Notes under the pieces: generated by a model
Told to the model about the DNA's origin: nothing
The model's database searches: none
Seen by the model: only the letters and a program-made list of their open reading frames with translations
NCBI GenBank assembly: GCA_017431345.1
Contig: JAFRLH010000083.1
Location: forward strand, 99,453-163,452
DNA length: 64,000 bases
Source of the DNA: Lachnospiraceae bacterium
GTDB lineage: Bacteria; Bacillota; Clostridia; Lachnospirales; Lachnospiraceae
Direction of reading: 5' to 3'
In this document: piece by piece, positions 44,770 through 53,364 of the stretch
Position numbering within the stretch: position 1 is the first letter of the stretch
Layout: every line of letters begins with the position of its first letter
Made by a program: the position numbers and the translations under genes

Positions 44770-45945
44770 TCACTCTGCGGAATGTTCAATGAACATTTGC
44801 TCGCAGCGTTTTGCAAGCGCATACCGGCGTTCAAAGGATCTCATTGCCTCCGGGTCATTCTTAAATTTCTCCCGCTTTGGTGCGAACCTTTCATCAATCG
44901 TCACCCGCGTACACCCCCGGATCATCTTGTCCGCCAGGAAAACGATCAGGTTCTCATTCAGCGTCTTTGCATATTCCTCCGGCAGTTCCGTATGTGTGCG
45001 CACAAGGCTGGAGACGCGTTCATACCCCAGATCCAGCAGGCAGTCCGCGCCGGCTTCCGCATGCTGTTTCAGTCCTTTTGCCACATCATGCAGCATCCCG
45101 CCGGCATAACACAGATCTGCATCCAACCCGGTCCTCTCTGCCATTTCCGCCGCCAGCACCGCTACAGCGGCAGAATGCGCCAGCAGGGTTTGATCCACGA
45201 CAAAGAACCGCAGGATTTCTTCACAGCGATCCCTGTCCGGGCATCTGCGCTGCGCAGACTCTTCGATCAGCCTCCGGTACGCCTCCTGCGTATCAGAATC
45301 CATGATCGAGCCGTGATCCGGCGTCCGCAGGCAGACGGTCTTCATCTGTTCTGAAAGGTACGCGCCCCGCAGTCCGCCGCGGCCTTCAAATGCCAGGAAC
45401 TTATCCAGTGCCGCAGCATTGATAAAAATCGGATGTCCGGGTTCGTCACAGCATTCCGGGAAGATCGCATCCGGTCCGGCAGAACAGGCTGCCGTCAGGA
45501 TCTTCTTTATGGTAAACGACGATACCATCGGAACATCCACCGGCAGTGTCAGAACGCCCGAAACATCTTCCGGTGCACATCCCTGCCGCAGGGCACGTGC
45601 ATGCGCACCGTCTGCACCTTCCGCGGCTGCCGCCGCAGCATACTCGTCCTTCACATACTGGAGTCCGATCTTCAGGGAATCGTACATATGCGTTGAAGCG
45701 AAGTCCGGATTATGCAGGAAGACCACCTGCCGCTCTCCGTCTTCCGGATACTGTTTCCGGACAGCAGCAATAATATCCTCCGCTCTGTATCCCGTGATCA
45801 CCAGCGCTTTATCGATCCCGATTTCAAAGAATGTATCCAGCTCCCTGATGATATTTTCCGTGCCGTCCACCTTCATCAACGGCTTGAAATCGCCCATTCT
45901 GGAGGATAGTCCTGCAGCGGATATAATGAGTGTAAATTGGTTCAT
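44770..45945 (-). CDS. MobA-like NTP transferase fused to an HD-domain hydrolase
   Basis: Two-domain protein of 391 residues from ATG 45945 (AGGAGA upstream). The first 230 residues are a MobA/MocA-type nucleotidyltransferase: LIISAAGLSSRMGDFKPLM, the nucleotide-binding loop in good consensus, and LTLPVDVPMVS. The C-terminal 150 residues form an HD domain (LLAHSAAVAVLAAEMAERT, GGMLHDVAKGLKQHAE, with the His-Asp pair). This architecture resembles the DVU_1551-type transferases associated with molybdenum hydroxylases. I infer a role in making a dinucleotide form of the cofactor; the HD domain's substrate is unknown. Confidence 0.85.
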   Translation of the reverse strand: MNQFTLIISAAGLSSRMGDFKPLMKVDGTENIIRELDTFFEIGIDKALVITGYRAEDIIAAVRKQYPEDGERQVVFLHNPDFASTHMYDSLKIGLQYVKDEYAAAAAAEGADGAHARALRQGCAPEDVSGVLTLPVDVPMVSSFTIKKILTAACSAGPDAIFPECCDEPGHPIFINAAALDKFLAFEGRGGLRGAYLSEQMKTVCLRTPDHGSIMDSDTQEAYRRLIEESAQRRCPDRDRCEEILRFFVVDQTLLAHSAAVAVLAAEMAERTGLDADLCYAGGMLHDVAKGLKQHAEAGADCLLDLGYERVSSLVRTHTELPEEYAKTLNENLIVFLADKMIRGCTRVTIDERFAPKREKFKNDPEAMRSFERRYALAKRCEQMFIEHSAE

Positions 45946-45964
45946 CTTGGTCTTTCTCCTGTTT

Positions 45965-46390
45965 TCAGCCTTTGAGCAGGAATAGGCCGGCTGCGCATAC
46001 AAGCACGCCCGCGAGCTGTCTGATGGAAATGCGTTCCTTATACAGCAGGAATCCAATGAACAGCAGTGCGATAGCCAGACAGATATTGCATGTCAGCGCC
46101 CCGTTGCTCACTTTCCATCCAGCCCTGTAAAGAAATACATACCCCGCTTCCAGCCCGATGATCGCCAGGCCCAGCACAAAAGACGTCCAGTTGATCTTTG
46201 CCATTTCAGCCATGACATTTGCAGGCTTTACATATATAACAAATGCTGCAAACGAGATGACTGCACTGATCAGATAGGTAACAGTCAAACCGGCGAATAC
46301 ATTCAGCTCTCCCGGCATCGACTTCTGACAGATATTATAGAAGCAATTTGAACCTACGATCAGCAGCAGTGGCAACAACATATCCCACAT
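45965..46390 (-). CDS. Small EamA/DMT-like transporter
   Basis: Membrane protein of 141 residues, four predicted segments, corresponding to half of a normal ten-segment EamA protein. The start MWDMLLPLLLIVGSNC has GGAGGA upstream. The C-terminal LLYKERISIRQLAGVLVCAAGLFLL is the EamA signature. Small four-segment members work as dimers. It is the first gene of the operon, 19 bases before the NTP transferase. Confidence 0.82.
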   Translation of the reverse strand: MWDMLLPLLLIVGSNCFYNICQKSMPGELNVFAGLTVTYLISAVISFAAFVIYVKPANVMAEMAKINWTSFVLGLAIIGLEAGYVFLYRAGWKVSNGALTCNICLAIALLFIGFLLYKERISIRQLAGVLVCAAGLFLLKG

Positions 46391-46450
46391 GATCTTCCTC
46401 CGTTGTAAATGCAAATTTGCCGCCGTCCGCAGGGATGGTGGCAATCTCAA

Positions 46451-46914
46451 ACAATGCTATTCTGTCCTCTCATTCTGCCAGAAAATGAATCATAGCATAC
46501 AATCTCCAAACCGTCAATTTCCCGCACACCTGTTTTCTTCTACAGCGGGTTTCCGGGAGTTCACTGCTAGCTACCCTAAAACTCTCTATTCTTATTTGTC
46601 TCATCCCCTAGAAAAGACTGTTTCATCACCATTCACTCCGCACTTGTTGACTTGCCATCCCACAGACACGAATACTACGATCACCTTAAATGGAGGCGTT
46701 TTTTATGCATTGCTTGGTAATAATCCCAAGCATCATTGCGAACAATCGCCAAAGAAGATTCCTACTCACACCTCTTGACCTACATCTTATCTCCCATTGA
46801 TTGATGCGATAGTCAAATATACACACTCAGTGGCATGGTGTTCTGCAAAATAGCTTGCATTTCCGAGAGTTTGTTCACCGTTTGCTTACTCCATGAGCTT
46901 ATTAACAATCTCTT
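46451..46914. other. Stretch without a recognisable gene
   Basis: No frame here has family-like sequence or a plausible RBS. The texture suggests decayed DNA at the junction between the 1-46 kb part and the A+T-richer catabolic locus. Confidence 0.5.
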
Positions 46915-47106
46915 TCATGTGAGCGAGTATGGCAATAGAAATTTCAATCCCGAAAAGATGGGTAAGGAACTACCGTTCAAATGACCAAATATAGTTCTTA
47001 GGTAGCCAGCCTCGACTGTTTTCATATCAGCTGTAACATTACCCTCTGCTCGGGACAAAAATCTCTTTTCTATCTCTGTATAGTTGCCGTCATCTGAGCA
47101 ATCCAC
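46845..47106 (-). pseudogene. Possible frameshifted gene remnant
   Basis: From GTG 47106 the minus strand reads about 48 residues of protein-like sequence (VTADMKTVEAGYLRTIFGHL), then loses sense. In another frame it continues HLFGIEISIAILAHMKEIVN up to a stop near 46888. One frameshift near 46960 would join both parts. I do not recognise the family. Confidence 0.3.
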
Positions 47107-47193
47107 ATTTATTCTTCATCCATAACGTTTTTTAAGGAATCTGATGCCTTTGATCAAGAATCATTTTCTTGCCTCTCCCGTACCTTACTATTC

Positions 47194-48132
47194 TTACATC
47201 TCATTATAAAAAGGCATTGCAGGAATAGCTCCATGTCTTGTAACTGTCATGGCTGCTGTCCTGTTCGCAAACTCCATCGCTTTTCCCGGTTCGATGCCCA
47301 TACATACCGAAAAGCAGAACGCACCTATAAAGGAATCGCCTGCCCCTGTTGGGTCTACAACTTTGACGCCCTTGACAGCAGGGCTGTACAGATACTCATT
47401 CTTATATAGTATTGCTGCTCCGGCAGAGCCGAGTGTAACAATCACATTTTCAGCTCCCTTTTTATGCAAAAAAACAACTGCCTTCCTTAAAGACTCCTCA
47501 TCAAGTCTATCACCCTCTCTTACTCTAACACCTGTGAGATCGTATAATTCATGTTCATTCGGGGCAATATACTGAAGTGTTTTCAATAATTTTTCCGATA
47601 TATGAGAGGACGGAGCCGGATTCAGCATTACGGGAACACCTTCCGCCTTTGCAGCCATTGCGATCTCCTCATTTACAGCTGCCGGTATTTCATTCTGCAG
47701 AACAACCATCTTGAAATCGGCTATATCTTTCTTTACTCCCGCTATATCATTACTGCACAGCGTCATATTTGCTCCTGGTGTTACGATAATCCTGTTCTCT
47801 GCAGATCCCTGATCATTTTTTTCGAGAAGAATTGCTGCACAACCAGTGGAAACCATTTCATCAAAAACTATTCTCCCGGTATCTACTCCCTCTGAACTGA
47901 TAATATCAAGAAGTTCCTTCCCCATATTGTCCCGTCCGAGCTTGCCCAGCATCACAACAGCAGCACCTAGTCTTGCCATCTGAACTGCCTGATTAGCTCC
48001 TTTTCCACCTGCAGCTTTTCTAAACAGACTTCCCATAACCGTTTGTCCTTGCTGTGGCATTACTTTTGTTTCAAATATCATATCCATATTCAGACTGCCC
48101 GCTACTAAGATTTTGGGTTTCAGCATGATCAT
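47194..48132 (-). CDS. Ribokinase-like PfkB family sugar kinase
   Basis: Phosphorylates ribose or a related sugar or nucleoside with ATP; cytoplasmic. The 312 residues show the PfkB plan: VAGSLNMDMIFETKVMPQQG near the start, the sugar-binding KAAGGKGANQAVQMARLGA, and the second signature VVDPTGAGDSFIGAF with the catalytic Asp and anion hole. Overall it is closest to RbsK. Start at the first or third codon (MIML); GGAG fits the third better. A terminator-like hairpin separates it from the upstream gene pair, so expression may be reduced. Confidence 0.88.
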   Translation of the reverse strand: MIMLKPKILVAGSLNMDMIFETKVMPQQGQTVMGSLFRKAAGGKGANQAVQMARLGAAVVMLGKLGRDNMGKELLDIISSEGVDTGRIVFDEMVSTGCAAILLEKNDQGSAENRIIVTPGANMTLCSNDIAGVKKDIADFKMVVLQNEIPAAVNEEIAMAAKAEGVPVMLNPAPSSHISEKLLKTLQYIAPNEHELYDLTGVRVREGDRLDEESLRKAVVFLHKKGAENVIVTLGSAGAAILYKNEYLYSPAVKGVKVVDPTGAGDSFIGAFCFSVCMGIEPGKAMEFANRTAAMTVTRHGAIPAMPFYNEM

Positions 48133-48147
48133 TCTCCATTTTATATC

Positions 48148-48177
48148 AAAAGCCCCGGGATTTAAATCTCCCGGGGC
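48148..48177 (-). terminator. Strong hairpin between the gene pair and the ribokinase
   Basis: On the minus strand GCCCCGGGA, loop GATTTAAA, TCCCGGGGC, then TTTTG. The short T-run would allow partial read-through. Confidence 0.75.
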
Positions 48178-48200
48178 AACATGAATCTACCTTACATCGA

Positions 48201-48776
48201 TTATTCCTTGACGATGCCGCATTCTTTTGCAAGCAACATCATATCCTCGGGAATAGCATCTCCGTTGATTGCAGGGAAAACTTTTCCATAATAGTCCCAA
48301 GGGAATACCGTGTACATCCAGAATCCAATACGATTAATATACTTATAGTAGCTCCAAAGAAGATTATACATATCTTCTTTGGTCTGGATGCTGTCATATG
48401 CATCTACGATCATGAAAAAGAAGTCGCAGATTTTAGGCAAATTAAGCCAAGCAGCAGGGCATTTGCTGTCTTTTCCCAAATTTCCTCCAAGCACAATGAC
48501 CTCATCATGATACATATTATAGAACAGACGTTTGAAGCACCCTAACGTCATCTCTTCGTCAAACAGTGTCTCATAGAAAGGATATTCAATAAGCAGCCAG
48601 CCGATTCCCTCGACATCACTCAGCATAAAGAAAAGATTTCCAAATGCCTGTCCGTCTGTACCAGCACCACTCGGGAAAATACCCTTTTTGCCCAATGTGA
48701 TTTCCGCGGGCTCATCAAACCAGATCTTATCTATTTCGGCTTCAATAACTTCTTTGACATCGCGCCAGTCTCTCAT
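48201..48776 (-). CDS. Uncharacterised Trp-rich protein, copy A (partner of DUF3830)
   Basis: Soluble protein of 191 residues from ATG 48776 (GAGGAGG upstream). I do not recognise a named family. It is clearly paralogous to copy B at 55885-56436: shared KIWFDEP, GIFPSGAGTDGQ, CPAAWLNLP, YDSI..KED and a late Trp/Tyr-rich YINRIGFWMYTVFPWDY. The length and the pairing with an upstream DUF3830 gene are the same in both copies, which suggests an obligate partner or second subunit. No signal peptide or membrane segment. Confidence 0.7.
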   Translation of the reverse strand: MRDWRDVKEVIEAEIDKIWFDEPAEITLGKKGIFPSGAGTDGQAFGNLFFMLSDVEGIGWLLIEYPFYETLFDEEMTLGCFKRLFYNMYHDEVIVLGGNLGKDSKCPAAWLNLPKICDFFFMIVDAYDSIQTKEDMYNLLWSYYKYINRIGFWMYTVFPWDYYGKVFPAINGDAIPEDMMLLAKECGIVKE

Positions 48777-48780
48777 CTGA

Positions 48781-49227
48781 TTAAGCCTCCTCTCTCTCAA
48801 ATACAAGATATGCCATCTTGTGATATGTATAGTTATGAAGCCAGATATCATAACAGGCTTCGCAGTATTGATCCATATCTTCCGGGATGACTTTTGCTGT
48901 CAGGGGACCGCTAGGGCTCAGCGGCTCTGTGGGATCTCCATAGATCATAAAGAAATTCCAGCCGTTTCTGAAATAGATTTCACCAGCGTGTGTGTCCGTA
49001 AGCATAAATCCTTCTTTTGCCGGAGCTTTTTCGATTTCCATTGGATTTTTAGGGGGACGCGGAACTGCAAGATACCCTCTCCCTGTGGATACGGTATGCT
49101 GGCAGACAGCTTTTGTGGGTTTTTCAAGGTATTTCCACATCAGCTCGGAACCGTAAGGCTCTTCCGCGTCATTTACCACAGCATGCGCGACAAAGCCATT
49201 CGGAAATGTTACTTTGATCCTTCTCAT
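48781..49227 (-). CDS. DUF3830 family cyclophilin-like protein, copy A
   Basis: Protein of 148 residues from ATG 49227 (GGAGGT upstream). It opens MRRIKVTFPNGFVAHAVVND, as DUF3830 proteins do, and ends CYDIWLHNYTYHKMAYLVFE. Solved members of this family have a cyclophilin-like barrel; the reaction is unknown, and relatives are often encoded beside hydantoin, pyrimidine or amide catabolism genes. It is paralogous to copy B (56461-56898). The stop codon lies 4 bases from the start of the Trp-rich partner. Confidence 0.8.
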   Translation of the reverse strand: MRRIKVTFPNGFVAHAVVNDAEEPYGSELMWKYLEKPTKAVCQHTVSTGRGYLAVPRPPKNPMEIEKAPAKEGFMLTDTHAGEIYFRNGWNFFMIYGDPTEPLSPSGPLTAKVIPEDMDQYCEACYDIWLHNYTYHKMAYLVFEREEA

Positions 49228-49361
49228 GAATACTACCTCCTTCAACAGCAGTGTTTATATCTTTCACGGAAACGTTGCCCCGTGCAGACGCTCTTAATGA
49301 TATAACAATCATACCCTTTTAACTTTACTTTAGGTCAATATCGTTTTCCTGTTGAAAAGCG

Positions 49362-49394
49362 AAAAATGGTAAAGCATACTATATTTTTTACCAT
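49362..49394 (-). terminator. Terminator of the MATE gene
   Basis: On the minus strand ATGGTAAA, a 13-base loop, TTTACCAT, then TTTTTC. The MATE stop codon is inside the stem. Confidence 0.7.
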
Positions 49395-50743
49395 GCTCTT
49401 TTCTGTTTGATTACTGACTGTACATTTATATCCTTCTTAAAGCACCTCGTCATATATATAATTGTTGCGGTCGTCCAGCCTGCCACCTCACTTATGGGAA
49501 CTGCAGTAAAACCAATAATTCTATAGAGAGAATAGATTGTCACGACCCTGATCACGAGTGCTGCTGTATTACCGATTACAGGAATACTTACTTTTTCATA
49601 CCCTTGCAGCAGTCCAAGTGCAGCACATTCAAGTGAAAACACCGGATAGAAAATACAGAAAGTAAGAAGCAGTCTTGCTGCATACCATGCAGTCTCTTCG
49701 GTAACACTGAACCAACCGATCATCTGCCTGTTATACAGAAAAAGCATAATGCTTACGAATACCGAAAATATTACAGATATTCCTGCACCGCACCAGAATC
49801 CTGACACTGCGCGTATCTTTTTTCCTGCGCTTCTGTTCTGTGCTGCAAATGTTGTTATTGCTGTTCCAACATTGGTCACAGAAAGCATGATCATGGTATC
49901 GATCTGATAGGCAGTTGTTATACCTGCAACAGCTGCGGTACCAAAGGAATATATGGCATACTTTGACAACAAACTTCCCAGCGGAAGAATCATCCGCTGC
50001 AGTCCAATCGGCAGTCCAAGCTTCAGCCCCGGCAGAAGAGCATCTCTCCCAGGCATCATATCCTTTATTGAAAACTTCAGCAGATCATGTGCAGCCATTA
50101 TTCTGATAAACAAATAAAGACACGCAGTTGCCTGTGCCGCCACTGATGCGGTTGCCAGTCCTCCTACTCCCATTCCGGCAAAGCTTATAAGCATGATATC
50201 AAGCACGATATTTGTCACTGCTGATGCAATAACTCCAATCATTGCATCACGACTGTTACCAATACCGCGAAGGAACGCCGCAAAAAGGCTGTACATCGCC
50301 TGAAAAGGAATTCCGGCGAACACTATGCGGCTATACAACAACGCGTCCGCCATTATGTCATCCGGCACGTTCATAAAATGAAGGATTTGTCTCATAAAGA
50401 CTATTCCGGCAAGGGAAATGATCAAAGAGACCAGACACATAAAAGACGAGAAACCTCCGGTCAGAGAATGAATCTCAGACAGATGTTCGTCTCCTTCTCC
50501 ATAGATCTTGGCTATCAGAATATTTGCACCTGCTGCAATACCATTTACTCCATTCAGCAAAAGTATAACCGTACCTGCATTAGCTCCTGCCGCAGCAATG
50601 GCACGGTCTCCAAGGAAATATCCGGCAATGATCAGGTCTGCCATATAATAGAACTGCTGAAGCATCGCGCCCAATATCATAGGCACTGCAAATACCAGCA
50701 ATACCTTCAGGATATTTCCACTTGTCATTCTTGCAGTCTTCAA
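49388..50743 (-). CDS. MATE family efflux transporter
   Basis: Na+- or H+-coupled multidrug or metabolite exporter, 451 residues with about twelve membrane segments in two repeats. Typical pieces are LLVFAVPMILGAMLQQFYYMAD at the start (MATE proteins begin IPMILGNLLQQLYNLVD-like) and ILGQ-like helices later. The start is TTG 50743, with GGCGG nearby, or ATG 50728. It follows dhaL on the same strand, 118 bases away. Its place in the locus could mean export of a by-product. Confidence 0.9.
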   Translation of the reverse strand: MKTARMTSGNILKVLLVFAVPMILGAMLQQFYYMADLIIAGYFLGDRAIAAAGANAGTVILLLNGVNGIAAGANILIAKIYGEGDEHLSEIHSLTGGFSSFMCLVSLIISLAGIVFMRQILHFMNVPDDIMADALLYSRIVFAGIPFQAMYSLFAAFLRGIGNSRDAMIGVIASAVTNIVLDIMLISFAGMGVGGLATASVAAQATACLYLFIRIMAAHDLLKFSIKDMMPGRDALLPGLKLGLPIGLQRMILPLGSLLSKYAIYSFGTAAVAGITTAYQIDTMIMLSVTNVGTAITTFAAQNRSAGKKIRAVSGFWCGAGISVIFSVFVSIMLFLYNRQMIGWFSVTEETAWYAARLLLTFCIFYPVFSLECAALGLLQGYEKVSIPVIGNTAALVIRVVTIYSLYRIIGFTAVPISEVAGWTTATIIYMTRCFKKDINVQSVIKQKRAW

Positions 50744-50861
50744 TTACCGCCGTCCTTTTTGAACAAATAATCACATTCGAAATCTGTAATGCACCTTGAA
50801 CAGCCGATACAGGCCGGCTCTGTCAGAAAAACCGTCCTGTACCTGTGTTTTTGTGCCTTTA

Positions 50862-51500
50862 CTATTTTACAGCTTCACACTCTGCAATAGTTTTTATGAT
50901 CAGCGCAGCTGCTACAGATCCGGGGTCCAGAAGGCTTCTTGAATCTTCACCTCTTCTTGCTGCTCTGCCCCATACTGCAAGCATGCCTACCGTAGAGTCA
51001 GATCCTTTTTTCGCTGCTTCAGCAGCCCTTAGGAGCATTTCTTTCGAATCTTCTTCTTTTTCAATCTGTTTCATTACCTGAACTGCCGGATCAAATCCAT
51101 CCAGGAATGTTTTCTCCCCGACTTTAGACTTTCCGATTTTTATAATTCCCTGTTCGAAAGCGTCCAGGAAAATCGCGATATCCATGCCGGACATTTCCGT
51201 TTTCCCCTTAAACACCTTTCCTGCCTGCATGAATCCAGACGAAATAAGTGTCCCAAGACTCGATGAAGCATGGGCATTCATGGTCTTTCCTGCATTGTAG
51301 AACAGCTTTCCAAGATCAGTCTCTTCGGGGTTTGTTTTCACATAATTATTAACAGCCCCGAATCCATCTGTCATGGTTATTCCCAGATCCCCGTCTCCCA
51401 CGACTCCATCAAGCTTTATAAGATATTCCCTGTTCTCTTTCATAACCTTTTCCAGGTCGTCAAAAATAACCGCAAATTCTGCTGCTGTCAGTTTCATCAT
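50862..51500 (-). CDS. DhaL-type ADP/ATP-binding subunit of a dihydroxyacetone-like kinase
   Basis: Nucleotide-binding subunit that phosphorylates the ketose bound on DhaK. The 212 residues include GVVGDGDLGITMTDGF, the Asp-rich Mg/nucleotide motif, and HASSSLGTLISSGFM plus GSDSTVGMLAVWGRAA, all typical of DhaL. No DhaM (PTS phosphodonor) is present nearby, so an ATP-dependent reaction, as in erythrulose-type kinases, is likely. It lies 10 bases after dhaK. Confidence 0.92.
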   Translation of the reverse strand: MMKLTAAEFAVIFDDLEKVMKENREYLIKLDGVVGDGDLGITMTDGFGAVNNYVKTNPEETDLGKLFYNAGKTMNAHASSSLGTLISSGFMQAGKVFKGKTEMSGMDIAIFLDAFEQGIIKIGKSKVGEKTFLDGFDPAVQVMKQIEKEEDSKEMLLRAAEAAKKGSDSTVGMLAVWGRAARRGEDSRSLLDPGSVAAALIIKTIAECEAVK

Positions 51501-51510
51501 GCCCCCTATT

Positions 51511-52509
51511 CTACAGCTGCAGCTGTGTAAAGAATGGTGTGTTCGCAGGACGGCACAAATACTTCTTCAGTTCTGCATCAAGCTTAAAGAGCGATATAGA
51601 CATTCCTGCCATTTCCATTGAAGTCGCGTACTCCCCTGTGTAAACTTTAAAAATCTTTATCCCTTTTTCAGAAAGAACTTCGTGTACCCTGTTATAGCTT
51701 ACATACTGTTCCTCAAGCGGAGTGGCTCCAAGCCCATTCATCAATACAGCAACCTCGTCGCCTTCCTGAAGATCCATGTCAGCAAGCACAGGTTCAAGCA
51801 TCTCGTCAACGATCCTGTCTGCCGTATCCAGCTTTCCCCGTCTTATTCCAGCTTCACCGTGAATTCCCATCCCGATTTCCATTTCATCTTCAGCAAGTTC
51901 AAAGCTGGGGTGCCCTACTCTCGGAATGGTGCACGGTGAAAGAGCAACGCCCATTGTCGCGACATTATCAGCAGCTTTCTGCGCCAGCCTCGTGACTTCT
52001 TCAAGAGAGAGCATTTCGGCTGCTGCAGCACCAGCGACTTTATACACAAAGAAAATTCCAGCGACACCACGGCGATTCTCTTTATGATTGGAAGAGACGT
52101 CATCTCTTCCGATGACCGTGTTTACTTTAATATCATCTTCAAAATCAGCCATCTCGGCGGCCATGTCAAAATTCATGCGGTCCCCACCGTAATTCCCATA
52201 GATATAAAGCACTCCTGCTCCTGTATCAATGGCTTTCGTGACCTCATGCATTTGCTCCGCACTTGAAGACTGAAACACTTCTCCAATGCTACAGCCATCC
52301 AGCATTCCGTCCCCAACATACCCCAGAAAAAGAGGGAGATGTCCACTGCCGCCACCGGTCGCCAAACCTACCTTGCCGGGAGTAATATTCTTTTTAACGA
52401 GGGAGTGGATGTCGTCATTTACATATGTATAAACATCCGAATGTGCCTTGTAGAGACCAGTGAGCATATCCTTGATAAATGTATCCGGTGAATTGAGAAT
52501 CTTTTTCAT
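51511..52509 (-). CDS. DhaK-type substrate-binding subunit of a dihydroxyacetone-like kinase
   Basis: Binds a small ketose through a covalent hemiaminal to histidine. The 332 residues start with KKILNSPDTFIKDMLTGLYKAH, contain ATGGGSGHLPLFLGYVG, NYGGDRMNF, and the substrate His in EIGMGIHGEAGIRR. The length is normal. The true substrate may be dihydroxyacetone, erythrulose or another C3-C4 ketose released by the locus. Co-transcribed with dhaL and placed 27 bases after the permease gene. Confidence 0.92.
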   Translation of the reverse strand: MKKILNSPDTFIKDMLTGLYKAHSDVYTYVNDDIHSLVKKNITPGKVGLATGGGSGHLPLFLGYVGDGMLDGCSIGEVFQSSSAEQMHEVTKAIDTGAGVLYIYGNYGGDRMNFDMAAEMADFEDDIKVNTVIGRDDVSSNHKENRRGVAGIFFVYKVAGAAAAEMLSLEEVTRLAQKAADNVATMGVALSPCTIPRVGHPSFELAEDEMEIGMGIHGEAGIRRGKLDTADRIVDEMLEPVLADMDLQEGDEVAVLMNGLGATPLEEQYVSYNRVHEVLSEKGIKIFKVYTGEYATSMEMAGMSISLFKLDAELKKYLCRPANTPFFTQLQL

Positions 52510-52536
52510 TGTCGTAACCTTTCTTTCTAGAGAATA

Positions 52537-53364
52537 TCAGCCCTTAACAGCACCTGCGGTAACCCCTTGAATGATATATTTCTGAAATATAAGATATATG
52601 ATCAGAACGGGTATCATGGATAACAGAAATACGGCAAATGCCTGATTCAGCTCATTTGCTCGTTCTCCGAGCAGATAGAACTGCACAAGCGGGATCGTTC
52701 TTTTGTCGATCTTCTGCAACAACACTACTGATACCTGGAAATCATTCCATACATTCAGGATATTTAACACAAGCGAAGTAAAGAGTATCGGTTTCATCAG
52801 CGGCAGTACCACCGCAAAGAATGTTTTGTATCTTCCGGCTCCGTCTACAAACGCAGCCTCTTCCAGTTCTCTCGGAATTCCATTTACAAATCCGGTAATA
52901 ATCAATACTGTAAAAGCTATCTGAACTCCTGACTTGACTATTACAAATCCACCCAATGTATTCACCAGTCCGTAATTCACCAGCATCTTATAAAGCGGCG
53001 TCATGATAGACTGGAAAGGAATAATCATTGCTCCCACAAAGAGATAATATACGAAGTTGTACAGCAGAGATCTCTTTCTGGCAATGATATAGGCAGCCAT
53101 TGTACAGACTATCGTTATCAGAATAATAGAAAGGCTGGTTACGATCAGGCTGTTTCCCATCACATGCCAGAATTTTGTATAGGCAATACCCTCGGTAAAA
53201 TTCTCCCAGTGAAATGTTTTAGGAAACGAAAGCCTGTCAGTTATCATTTCTGATTTTGACTTGACAGAATAAAGCATTACAAGAAAAAACGGAATCAGAA
53301 AGGTGAACATAAAAGCAATGACTACAATCTTGGCGAGAATATCCCGTATCCTGATCTTTTTCAT
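52537..53364 (-). CDS. ABC sugar-type transporter permease 2 (MalG/MsmG-like)
   Basis: Inner-membrane component of a CUT1-family importer, 275 residues, six membrane segments. The EAA loop is EEAAFVDGAGRYKTFFAVVLPLMKP (in two parts: ELEEAAFVDGAGR and FAVVLPLMKP). The N-terminus is basic with a first helix at about 10-35. Its ATG shares one base with the preceding stop (TAATG). Confidence 0.95.
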   Translation of the reverse strand: MKKIRIRDILAKIVVIAFMFTFLIPFFLVMLYSVKSKSEMITDRLSFPKTFHWENFTEGIAYTKFWHVMGNSLIVTSLSIILITIVCTMAAYIIARKRSLLYNFVYYLFVGAMIIPFQSIMTPLYKMLVNYGLVNTLGGFVIVKSGVQIAFTVLIITGFVNGIPRELEEAAFVDGAGRYKTFFAVVLPLMKPILFTSLVLNILNVWNDFQVSVVLLQKIDKRTIPLVQFYLLGERANELNQAFAVFLLSMIPVLIIYLIFQKYIIQGVTAGAVKG

